Below are positions 21,710 through 32,054 of a DNA stretch of 64,000 bases, one piece after another. Numbering within the stretch: the first letter of the stretch is position 1; each line of letters opens with the position of its first letter. The stretch is from Narthecium ossifragum (lineage: Eukaryota; Streptophyta; Magnoliopsida; Dioscoreales; Nartheciaceae), in NCBI GenBank assembly GCA_963920575.1, contig OY986971.1, positions 5,433,340 through 5,497,339 of the forward strand. The letters are read 5' to 3'. Below the pieces are notes generated by a model. That model saw only the letters and a program-made list of their open reading frames with translations, was not told where the DNA came from and did no database searches. The position numbers and the translations under genes are program-made.

Positions 21710-22911
21710 TAGGGGTGTCCATCCGGGCCGGCCCGGTCCGGCCCGGCCCGGGCGGGTTGGAGGCAATACCCGGTCCGGCCCTGGTAGTCATCCGGACCGG
21801 GCCGGGCCAGTACCGGACCAGTTAGGCTTACAACCCGGTCCAGCCCAGTACGACCCTACCCGGCTTGAAAACCGGGCTGGGCCGGACTGGACCGGGCCTA
21901 ACCCGGCCCACCAGCCCATTTCTCCTCTCCATCTTTCGTCCTCAGTTCTCCCATTCACCTTCGCTCTCGTGTGCCTCACCAAACCCGATGCCCACCTCAC
22001 CGGAGCACCCCGTGCCAAGCGCGTGAACGAAGGCGGTCGATGTGGCGTGAGCTCATCCATGGTGTCGCTCCCGGCGCTGACGTCGAGCTCATCCCGGCGT
22101 GAGCTCATCCATGGCGTCGCTCCCGGCGTTGACGTCGAGCTCCACCACCACGGACCGGACACCCAAGGGGTCAATTTCTTCACTCAGGGATCGAAGGTTG
22201 TAGATGCGACGCGCGACGGCGACGACGTGGCAACTGGCTCAGGCGAGGTCGAGGCACAGCTCACGACTGATCTCGGAGGCTCCACCACCATGGATCGGTG
22301 AAGCTTGGGCACGGCGAAGAGGTCGGGGATCGGGCGAAGCGGAAGCCGGTGGAGGTTGGAAGAGAGATGGGGCTTGGCGGGGCCGGCGTCGATGGAGGTG
22401 GGGCTTGGCGTGGCGGCGTCGATCGATGACGGGGGGAAGCCGCGGCATCGATCGATGACGGAGAAGCCACGACATTGATCGATGACGGGGAGGTCGCAGA
22501 GCCTCCTCATTTCCCGCCTCTGCCGGCGAAGAGCGGCGGCGCATCCACCCCGTCGAGGTCCTTGGACGGCTAGGCAGACGCCCTGTGGCGGGGACGATGA
22601 AGCTGAGAAGCTGCGAGAGAGAGAAGGGGAGAGCGAGAGTGAGAAGCTGCGAGAGAGAGAGAGAAGGGGGGGAGAGGGAGAAGCTGCGAGAGAGAGAGGG
22701 GGGAGAGGGAGAGGGAGAGAGACATGGGCTTTAAAACCCGGACAAGGCCGGGCCGGACCGGGTTTTTGACCAAGGGGCCCTGGTCCGGCCCTGAACCCGG
22801 ATCAGCTCGGTCCAGCAGGGCCAACACCCGGGCCGGACCGGGCTACAGCCCTGGCGGGTCCGGTCCGGACCCGTACCGGGCCGGGCCATTTGGGGTTTTA
22901 GGACACCCCTA
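21710..22911. mobile_element. Non-autonomous hAT-like element, GC-rich
   Basis: 11-bp perfect terminal inverted repeats TAGGGGTGTCC / GGACACCCCTA with a perfect 8-bp target duplication AGCAGGAA (21702-21709 and 22912-22919), as expected for hAT superfamily insertion. Subterminal regions on both sides are arrays of CCGGGCCGG-type motifs. The centre has a 53-bp direct duplication (starts about 22045 and 22098), three GATCGATG-containing units (22421, 22450, 22477) and GAGA-rich tracts. No transposase is encoded. Confidence 0.88.
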
Positions 22912-25900
22912 AGCAGGAATACCATGCCTTGGGGAACTACGTCGGGAACGCATCGACATGCATCCATAGCACTTGGCCTTGGGAGACGACACGACCTCTA
23001 AACCTCAAACACTGATCCAAGCCAGCTATCGCAAATCCTCGATAACAAGAGATTCCATTTATACAATCACACCCAAATCCTGACTACCCAGCCACGGTTC
23101 TAAGGCTAGATCCGAGCTACCCGAGAGCCTCGGATCGGCGACCCAAACTATCACTCGCCTAACCTCATATGCTTCTAATGCACACAATGCATGAGCCTAG
23201 GCAAACATCTATCCTAGATGTCTCTACATGCCACAGCATCAGTTATAGGTCAACAGATATACAATAGCCCTCGGCACTCGCCGACAAGAGGCTAAGGTTC
23301 CACAGTTCCACATTAGCTAGCACTCATAGCTAGCTAATGGCTAAGCAAACAATTAAGCAACTAAATACCAACCACACATGTATTTAAATGCAAGCCAACT
23401 CATCAATTTATTCAAAGGAAATCAACATGCGATTCAATCCTTAATCTCTATGGAAATCCCTTGAAAACTTCATGAAAATCTCATACCAACCTCCCAACAT
23501 GTTTAGCTATCAAACCCAAGTGAAAGCCATTCAACAAAAACCAGAAAAACCCTGCTCAAGGGCCCACGGTTGATGCGACGGTCGACCGTGAGGCCACGGT
23601 CGATGTGACGGTCGATCCGGCGGTCGACCGTGGGACCAAAACGAGGAAAACCCCAAGGGTGGCGGGTACGGTCCGGACCCGTACCGGGCCGGGCCATTTG
23701 GGGTTTTAGGACACCCCTAAGCAGGAATACCATGCCTTGGGGAACTACGTCGGGAACGCATCGACATGCATCCTTAGCACTTGGCCTTGGGAGACGACAC
23801 GACCTCTAAACCTCAAACACTGATCCGAGCCAGCTATCGCAAATCCTCGATAACAAGAGATTCCATTTATACAATCACACCCTAATCCTGACTACCCAGC
23901 CACGGTTCTAAGGCTAGATCCGAGCTACCCGAGAGCCTCGGATCGGCGACCCAAACTATCACTCGCCTAACCTCATATGCTTCTAATGCACACAATGCAT
24001 GAGCCTAGGCAAACATCTATCCTAGATGTCTCTACATGCCACAGCATCAGTTATAGGTCAACAGATATACAATAGCCCTCGGCACTCGCCGACAAGAGGC
24101 TAAGGTTCCACAGTTCCACATTAGCTAGCACTCATAGCTAGCTAATGGCTAAGCAAACAATTAAGCAACTAAATACCAATCACACATGTATTTAAATGCA
24201 AGCCAACTCATCAATTTATTCAAAGGAAATCAACATGCGATTCAATCCTTAATCTCTATGGAAATCCCTTGAAAACTTCATGAAAATCTCATACCAACCT
24301 CCCAACATGTTTAGCTATCAAACCCAAGTGAAAGCCATTCAACAAAAACCAGAAAAACACTGCTCAAGGGCCCACGGTGGATGCGACGGTCGACCGTGAG
24401 GCCACGGTCGATGTGACGGTCGATCCGGCGGTCGACCGTGGGACCGAAACGAGGAAAACCCCAAGGGTGGCGGGTCCGGTCCGGACCCGTACCGGGCCGG
24501 GCCATTTGGGGTTTTAGGACACCCCTAAGCAGGAATACCATGCCTTCGGGAACTACGTCGGGAACGCATCGACATGCATCCTTAGCACTTGGCCTTGGGA
24601 GACGACACGACCTCTAAACCTCAAACACTGATCCGAGCCAGCTATCGCAAATCCTCGATAACAAGAGATTCCATTTATACAATCACACCCTAATCCTGAC
24701 TACCCAGCCACGGTTCTAAGGCTAGATCCGAGCTACCCGAGAGCCTCGGATCGCCGACCCAAACTATCACTTGCCTAACCTCATATGCTTCTAATGCACA
24801 CAATGCATGAGCCTAGGCAAACATCTATCCTAGATGTCTCTACATGCCACAGCATCAGTTATAGGTCAATAGATATACAATAGCCCTCGGCACTCGCCGA
24901 CAAGAGGCTAAGGTTCCACAGTTCCACATTAGCTAGCACTCATAGCTAGCTAATGGCTAAGCAAACAATTAAGCAACTAAATACCAACCACACATGTATT
25001 TAAATGCAAGCCAACTCATCAATTTATTCAAAGGAAATCAACATGCGATTCAATTCTTAATCTCTACGGAAATCCCTTGAAAACTTCATGAAAATCTCAT
25101 ACCAACCTCCCAACATGTTTAGCTATCAAACCCAAGTGAAAGCCATTCAAGAAAAACCAGAAAAACACTGCTCAAGGGCCCACGGTTGATGCGACGGTCG
25201 ACCGTGAGGCCACGGTCGATGTGACGGTCGATCCGGCGGTCGACCGTGGGACCAAAACGAGGAAAACTCCAAGGGTGGCGGGTCCGGTCCGGACCCGTAC
25301 CGGGCCGGGCCATTTGGGGTTTTAGGACACCCCTAAGCAGGAATACCATGCCTTGGGGAACTACGTCGGGAACGCATCGACATGCATCCTTAGCACTTGG
25401 CCTTGGGAGACGACACGACCTCTAAACCTCAAACACTGATCCGAGCCAGCTATCGCAAATCCTCGATAACAAGAGATTCCATTTATACAATCACACCCTA
25501 ATCCTGACTACCCAGCCACGGTTCTAAGGCTAGATCCGAGCTACCCGAGAGCCTCGGATCGGTGACCCAAACTATCACTCGCCTAACCTCATATGCTTCT
25601 AATGCACACAATGCATGAGCCTAGGCAAACATCTATCCTAGATGTCTCTACATGCCACAGCATCAGTTATAGGTCAACAGATATACAATAGCCCTCGGCA
25701 CTCGCCGACAAGAGGCTAAGGTTCCACAGTTCCACATTAGCTAGCACTCATAGCTAGGTAATGGCTAAGCAAACAATTAAGCAACTAAATACCAACCACA
25801 CATGTATTTAAATGCAAGCCAACTCATCAATTTATTCAAAGGAAATCAACATGCGATTCAATCCTTAATCTCTATGGAAATCCCTTGAAAACTTCATGAA

Positions 25901-26084
25901 AATCTCATACCAACCTCCCAACATGTTTAGCTATCAAACCCAAGTGAAAGCCATTCAACAAAAACCAGAAAAACACTGCTCAAGGGCCCACGGTCGATGC
26001 GACGGTCGACCGTGAGGCCACGGTCGATGTGACGGTCGATCCGGCGGTCGACCGTGGGACCAAAACGAGGAAAACCCCAAGGGT
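22853..26084. repeat. Four tandem copies of an 808-bp unit
   Basis: Units at 22853-23660, 23661-24468, 24469-25276 and 25277-26084, nearly identical by eye (a few substitutions such as 'ggcgggtacgg' in unit 2). Each unit starts with the last 59 bp of the hAT-like element followed by 749 bp of chromovirus LTR. Amplification therefore happened after the hAT insertion. The corresponding region of the 5' LTR (32650-33415) is single copy. Small minus-strand ORFs that recur every 808 bp are repeat artefacts. Confidence 0.97.
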
Positions 26085-26345
26085 GACGGTCGATCCACCC
26101 ATCGACCCTGGGAAGCCCAAAACGGGACAGAGCCTCACGGACGATGCGCTGGTCGATCCGCCGGTCGACCGTGAGGCAGGATGAAAAAGGGAGGGAGCCC
26201 GCGGTCGATCGGTCCATCAATCGTGGGAGGCCAAAATCCCGACAAAGCCTGACGGACGATGCGACGGTCGATCCGCCGGTCGACCGTCAGGCCCAGAAAG
26301 AGCGTATCAATGCTTGACGGTCGATGCACCGATCGACCGTCGAGC
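26000..26345. repeat. GTCGATC/GATCGAC palindrome cluster, 3' LTR
   Basis: A chain of modules such as GACGGTCGATCC..CATCGACC and GGTCGATGCACCGATCGACC continues from the last 808-bp unit. The equivalent cluster in the 5' LTR is at 33305-33660. Arms pair with each other across 6-8-nt loops. Confidence 0.85.
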
Positions 26346-27162
26346 CTTAGGCACAGTTTATCAGATCAGTGCCGGAAATCCATTTTCTTGGAATTCAAGG
26401 ATCAAATCAAGTTGGAAGTTGATGAAATTTTGAAAGCAAGTGTAATTAACGATGGGGAAACCAAAGGTATGAAGAAATCACATTTTTGATGGTTAAATCT
26501 CCTATCTATGTTGAAACGGGCGAAAACCGACAAAACAACGATAATTCGGAAATCAGCCGTTGGAATACGAAAAACGCGAGATAGGAATACTTCAAGTCAT
26601 CCACATTTCATGCACAAAGAGCTACATAGCATTCTAACAAGTACTCCTATAACGAAAGGGCATTAAACCTATCCTAGGAGAACCCGATCCTAAGATCGAG
26701 GTAGAAACACCTACTTGAGCAAGTAGGGCAGCTTCTCCACGTGTCCAACCAGTCAAGCCGCCAAGATCCGCGCTCCGAAAGCCGCGTCTCCAAGCCTTAG
26801 CTTAGCCGAAGGAGAGAGAAGGAGAGAAAACGACAGGAGAAGAGAAGGAAAGAGAGAGAAAGGGATAGGGCTTATATAGAGATCCGGATCGATCTCAGCC
26901 GTCCGATTCGATCTTTCCCGATCGAGCTCCGATATTCCGATCGGACGCACCCTAGAGATTCTAATCAAACACATACATCAATCCAAGGCCGTGGGTGCAA
27001 CGCGAGTGTGAAACTGACCACCAGAGGACATATTTACCAAAATGCCCCCGGGGTCCAAACCGCCATACGATCGCCCGATCGTACCCGACGCGGAACGAAA
27101 CTAACAGGAAACTGACTCTCGACCCACGTGGTCGAGCCAGGTCGGAGGGACGGGCTCTAACA

Positions 27163-27215
27163 ACCTAACAACCTTAAAAAGAATTTCGTCCCAAAATTCA
27201 AGGTTGAAGCCGGGG
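27163..27215 (-). other. Degenerate polypurine tract before the 3' LTR
   Basis: Read on the minus strand it gives TTTTGGGACGAAATTC then TTTTTAAGG and a decayed TTGTTAGG. The first phrase is the standard run-in to the polypurine tract of Del/Tekay chromoviruses, but the expected run of Gs has been lost. Confidence 0.7.
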
Positions 27216-27342
27216 AAGAAGAAACAACTAGGCCTACCTGCACAAACAAGGCTACAACTAGGGGTGCCAACGCCCACAATAAGAAACTACCTGAAGAGGT
27301 GAACAGTCGGGGAAACTCCCGACGTATGCGATCCTCTCGCTC

Positions 27343-28709
27343 TCATGTCAGACTCTCTGCACTGCCATGCCTCCATCTGACCATGACCAACTGTAGCGAC
27401 CTACCTCTGAGTACCTGATCCCGTCTGTCCAAGATCTGCACTGGCTGCTCTATGTAGGTGGCGTCCTCCTCCACCTCAATGTCGTCGTGTCTGATCACGT
27501 GAGAAGGATCTGGAATATACTTCCTCAGCATAGATACGTGGAAGGTGGGGTGGACTGCTGACATGTGCGGAGGTAGAGCTAGCTGGTAGGCGACTGCTCC
27601 AACGCGCCTGACGATCTGAAAAGGACCCGTGAACCTCGGCGCTAGCTTGCCCCTGCTACCAAACCTGATCGACCCTCTGCGCGGGGACACCTTCAATAGC
27701 ACTCTGTCGCCAACTGCGAACTCCAGGAATCGTCGCCTGCGGTCTGCGTAGCTCTTCTGCCTGCTCTGCGCTGTCAGAAGCCTTTGCTGATCTGGGCCAA
27801 CCTCTCTGACGACCGTCTGATGATGTTCGGACTGGTAAGGGACGCCTCCCCAACCTCTGTCCAACACACCGGTGAGCGACACGGTCTGCCGTACAACGCC
27901 TCAAAGGATGCAAAACCCAAACTGGCCTGAAAGCTGTTGTTGTAGGCAAACTCCACCAAAGTCATGTGCTGCTCCCAAGTACCTCCAGCGTCTAGCACAC
28001 ATGCTCTGAGCATGTCCTCCAAGATCTGGATAGTCCGCTCCGACTGTCCGTCTGTCTGAGGGTGGAAAGCTGTGCTGAACGTCAGTGCTGTCCCCAAGGA
28101 GTCCTAGAAGCTGCTCCAGAACCTGCCGGTGAATCTGGGATCTCTGTCTGACACTATCGACACTGGGATGCCGTGCAGTCATACCATCTCGTCGATGTAC
28201 CTCTGGCTCAGTCTGGCAACTGGATATGTCGTCCTCATGGGGAGGAAATGAGCCGATTTGGTCAGTCGATCGACGATGACCCAAATCGCATCATTCCCCC
28301 TCGGTGACCTGGGTAGCCCGGTGACGAAGTCCATAGCTATATGTTCCCACTTCCACTCTGGCACTGGAAGTGGCTGCAACAAACCTGGGGTCCGTCTGTG
28401 CTCTGCCTTCACCTTCTGACAGGTGAGGCATCTGAAAACGAACTCAGCTACTGACCTCTTCATCCTGCACCACCAGAACTGTCGACGAAGATCGTGGTAC
28501 ATCTTGGTGCTCCCGGGGTGAACGGCGAAGCAGGAGTGGTGGAACTCGTGAAGGATCTCCTCTCGCAACGCCGGGTCTGCTGGAACTGCAACTCTGCCTC
28601 TGAAGAGTAGACCAATGTCTACTGACACTGTCCAGCCCTCAACCGCGTGCTCGGTGCCGACCGCAGCAAGGGTCTCCAAAAGAATTGGAATGTTGCGAAC
28701 AGCATACAA
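27343..28709 (-). pseudogene. Chromovirus integrase with chromodomain-like tail (broken)
   Basis: Starting near 28709, the zinc-binding region appears as HHSCFAVHPGSTKMYHDLRR with CLTCQKVKAEH. The core follows: MDFVTGLPRSPRGNDAIWVI, then IVSDRDPRFT, an in-frame stop near 28100, and FHPQTDGQSERTIQ. After a frameshift near 27880 the frame gives the GPFQIVRRVGAVAYQLALP and HPTFHVSMLRKY blocks, then a chromodomain-like tail with VQILDRRDQVLRGRS and VRWRHGS. This tail is typical of Del/Tekay elements and in living relatives helps target heterochromatin. At least one stop and one frameshift make it non-functional. Confidence 0.9.
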
Positions 28710-28719
28710 GAAACTACCT

Positions 28720-30161
28720 GCCGCCGGTCCTCGAAGTCAAGCCCGAACTGACTAACTGTCTCCAGCATCTGCCACTGCCGAGCTGACATCGCTGCCAAGG
28801 TCACTCTGCTGTCTCTGATCTGCCTGCTGAGAGCGTTTTCTACAATGTTTGCCTTACTAGGGTGGTAATGCAACTCAAAGTCGTAGTCCTCTAGAAGCTC
28901 CATCCACCGTCGCTACCTGAGGTTGAGGTCACGCTGGGTAAACACGTACCTCAAACTCTTATGATCAGAGTACACCGAGAACCGCTCACCGTAGAGGTAG
29001 TGCCGCCACGTCTTCAGAGCGAAGACAACCGCTGCAAGCTCGAGATCATGGACTGGATAGTTCCTCTCATGGGTCTTCAGCTGCCTGGAACCGTAGGCCA
29101 CCACATGACCCTCCGGCATAAGCACACAACCTAGACCCTCCCCACTGGCGTCGCAAAAGACACTGTAGCCGACGCCTCGCTCTAGAACTACAAGAATCGG
29201 TGCACTCGTCAGTCTGGTCCTCAACTGGATGAAAGCCTGCTCGCACGCCTCGTCCCAAACAAATGGGACCCCCTTCTGTGTCAACTTGGTCAGCGGCCCT
29301 GCAACCCTGGAGAAGTCCCGCACGAACCTCTTGTAGTAACCCGCCAAGCCGAGGAAGCTGCGGACCTCGAACACTGTCGCCGGTCTCTGCCACTGTAGCA
29401 CTGCCTCGATCTTAGCCAGATCAACTGAAATACCTGCCGCTGACACCACGTGCCCCAGAAACTGCACCTCATTAAGCCAGAACTCACATTTGGAGGCTTT
29501 GGCATATACCCTATGCCCCCTCAACAACTGCAACACGGTCCTCAGATGCTGCTCGTGCTCCTCCACGGTACGTGAGTAGACTAGGATGTCGTCGACGAAG
29601 ACCACCACAAACTGATCTAAGTACGGTCGGAAGACCCTTTGCATCAGATCCATGAACGCCGCTGGTGCGTTCGTCAAGCCGAACGGCATCACCGTGAACT
29701 CGTACAACCCGTACCTAGTACGGAAAGCCGTCTTCGGGATGTCGCAATCCCGAATTCGAAAAGACCGAAGAGCCTCGAAGCTGGTCGAACAAATCATCGA
29801 TCCACGGCATCGGATACTTGTTCTTCACCGTCACCCTGTTCAACTTCCTGTAATCAATGCAAAGATGAAGCGTACCGTCCTTCTTCTTTACGAACAATAC
29901 AGGAGCTGCCCAAGGTGACGTGCTGGCACGGATGAAACCTCTGCCGATCAACCCGTCCAGCTGGGCCCTTAGCTCCCTCTGCTCTGCTGGTGCCATCCTG
30001 AAAGCTGGCAGAGAGATCGGCCCGGTACCCGGTACAAGATCTATCTGGAAGTCTACTGCTCTGGAAGGAGGGAGGCCCGATAGCTCGTCTGGGAAGACGT
30101 CAGCAAACTCACAAACTACTGCAGGCAAACTGCTCTCTTGACTGCCCTCTGCAGCGAACAA
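28720..30161 (-). pseudogene. Chromovirus reverse transcriptase and RNase H (broken)
   Basis: The frame entering at 30161 shows [11 protein letters not shown], the [19 protein letters not shown] palm motif and [20 protein letters not shown] frameshift near 29770 breaks the segment just before the next conserved block. The second frame (from 29797) continues with [20 protein letters not shown], the catalytic FVDDILVYS block (about 29590), [16 protein letters not shown] and the RNase H region ([50 protein letters not shown]). A stop lies near 28910 and another frameshift near 28720. These activities copy the element RNA into DNA. Confidence 0.92.
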
Positions 30162-30236
30162 GGAAAGGTGCGCCAGTAAAGCTGACAGCTAGCCCTCGCG
30201 CCTGGGAAAGCAACCACAAAAGAGGGAATCGGCCGA

Positions 30237-30600
30237 CTAGCGATCCCCCAGCAAGACAAAACGAGCGCCGTCAGGTGTCCAAGCAATCACCCTGCGACGC
30301 CCACAGTCGATGACAGCTCGGTATGAAGTCAGCCAATCCATACCGAGAATCACGTCGAACCCGATCATGTCTAGTACCCGAAGGTCTAGAAAGACACGGA
30401 GGCCCCCAACCTCCAACTCGCAAGAACGGCAGATCAGCTCAACACGAGCCCCTCCGCCGACGGGTGTGTCTAAGTGCAGTGTGACTCCAAGTGGCTCAGT
30501 CTCTAGCCCTAGCGATGCCACACAGTCGCTAGCTACAAAGGAATGAGACGCCCCAGAATCTATCAGAACATCTACAAATGAACTGAAAAGCTGGAAGGTA
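30237..30600 (-). pseudogene. Chromovirus aspartic protease (remnant)
   Basis: On the minus strand near 30570-30545 the sequence reads LIDSGASHSFVAS, the DSGA active site of a retropepsin that would mature the Gag-Pol precursor. It continues with CELEVGGLRVFLDLRVLDMI and FDVILGMDWLTSYRAVIDC, the usual flap and C-terminal motif of plant Ty3 proteases. It sits between the zinc knuckle and reverse transcriptase. Stops on both sides separate it from gag (near 30690) and from the reverse transcriptase (near 30190). Confidence 0.88.
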
Positions 30601-30689
30601 CCTCTGAGAACAGGAGGGTCAACTGGGGCTGGTGGAAGAGCTAGAGTCTACTGGGGTGGCAGGTACTGGTAAGGCTGAAAAGGTGGCTA

Positions 30690-31862
30690 AACGTAGTCTG
30701 GGTACTCGCGGTCTGGAAGTGCGTACACTCCCCCTCTGGGTCCGCCTCGACCTCTGCCTCTCCCGGCTCCTGGTGTCCACCAACCTCCGCCTGCTCCGCC
30801 ATGAACTGACTGTGCCCTCAACGTCGGACAGTCTCGGCGAAAGTGCCCTGTCTGCCGGCACTCGTAGCACACAGGAGGTCCAAGCGCTAGCTGCTGGCTC
30901 TGGCCTCCTCCGGACGTCTGCCTCTAAGGCCCAGCCGGAAGAAGTGGCTGGCCTCCCTGCCTGGGCTGCTGCTGGTACTGGGGTGGGTGACGCTGGTATG
31001 GATGCTGGTGTCGTGAGTACCTCTGCTGCCTCCACGAACCTCTCCTTCCCTGAGCTGCTCTCTGTGGCCGTCCTCGGCCACTGGTGCTCGTAGACGACGC
31101 CGGCTGGACTGCCCTGGGCCCCGGCTCCTGCAACTGAGCCTCAACAGCTAAGGCACAGTCCAGCGCCTCTGCGTACGTGCTAGCGCGCTGAGCCGCGATC
31201 AGCCGCCTGAGCTCGGGCCTAAGCCCCCACTGGAACTGCTCAGCTCTGGCAAGAGGGTCCGACACCGCACCGGCGAATCTGGCAAGTCTCGTGAACCTAG
31301 CGGCGTACTGTACTACCGATTGAGTACCCTAAGAAAGGGTCTGGTACTCACGGACAAGGCCCGAGCGCGCGCTGCGGGGAAAGAACACGCCAAGAAACGA
31401 CGAACAAAACACGGCCCACAATGGGTCACTCCCGTCCCTAGCGGCCTGGAAAGAGCGCCACCAGTCCAAAGCGTCCCCGTCGAGCTGGAACGCGGCAAGT
31501 CTGACCAGAACCCGGTCATCCTGGACGAACAGAGTGTCAAGGACGGGACTGACTCCCTCCAGGCAGTCGTCTGCCACCGCTGGGTCGCCTCCAGCACCGC
31601 TGAACCTAGGCGGGTTCAGCCTCTGGAAGTCGACCACTGCTGTCACAACAGCACGCTGGTCGTGTGGGGGAGACACCTCTTCGGCGACAAAAGAAGCATC
31701 CTCCTCCACCACGACCTCAATCCTCGGCTCTGGCTCTGGTGCAAGTAGACGGGGCACGGCTGCGTTGGCCCCTAAGGCCCGTCGAGCAGCGCGCTCATTG
31801 CGCGCAGTGAAACTACCCAAAACTGGACAGCTAGCCCGGCTCCATGCCATCTGCACGTTCAC
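30690..31862 (-). pseudogene. Chromovirus gag with zinc knuckle (broken)
   Basis: ATG at 31862. Recognisable gag text includes FQRLNPPRFSGAGGDPAVAD and QLDGDALDWWRSFQ (capsid region). An in-frame stop at about 31329 is followed in the same frame by TRLARFAGAVSDPLARAEQF and a Gln/Gly/Arg-rich linker. A further stop lies near 30887, then CYECRQTGHFRRDC, a CCHC zinc knuckle that would bind the packaged RNA (about 30869-30828). All pieces share one frame, so decay here is by point mutations rather than by large deletion. Confidence 0.88.
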
Positions 31863-32039
31863 CAGAGACTACAAGTGTCCACCCGTAAGAAACCAAAACA
31901 CAACAGCAATCAATAAAATAAAAGCATAACACACATGAGCAAGAACAAGCACACAGGGATATTCTACTCCTAGAACTATCCCAAACCGCGCTCAGAAACT
32001 TAACCGCAAGCCTAATCCTATCCCTGGGACCTACAGCCA

Positions 32040-32052
32040 GCTCTGATACCAA
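32040..32052 (-). other. Primer-binding site of the chromovirus
   Basis: Minus-strand TTGGTATCAGAGC, complementary to the 3' end of plant initiator-Met tRNA, lies 2 bp inside the 5' LTR end (LTR boundary at 32055). This fixes element orientation and the LTR boundary. Confidence 0.93.
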
Positions 32053-32054
32053 GT

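Larger units (their letters stand above)
18693..27162 (-). mobile_element. 3' LTR of the chromovirus, expanded to 8.5 kb
   Basis: On the plus strand it begins TGTCACACCCTGACCC at 18693, is interrupted after 38 bp by the solo LTR at 18731, resumes at 21137 and ends ...GGGCTCTAACA at 27162. It holds the hAT-like element, the 808-bp array and a palindrome cluster. 26700-27000 carries the U3/promoter-like text shared with 34040-34330 ('cttatatagagatccggatcg'). Confidence 0.9.

Noticed and set aside
23503..26220. Minus-strand ORFs of 76-97 codons recurring every 808 bp
   Set aside because: They follow the tandem array and consist of palindrome-derived text (VDRRIDRHIDRGL); not genes.
29639..31929. 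Plus-strand ORFs opposite the chromovirus gag-pol
   Set aside because: Shadows of a GC-rich coding strand; the minus strand carries the recognisable domains.
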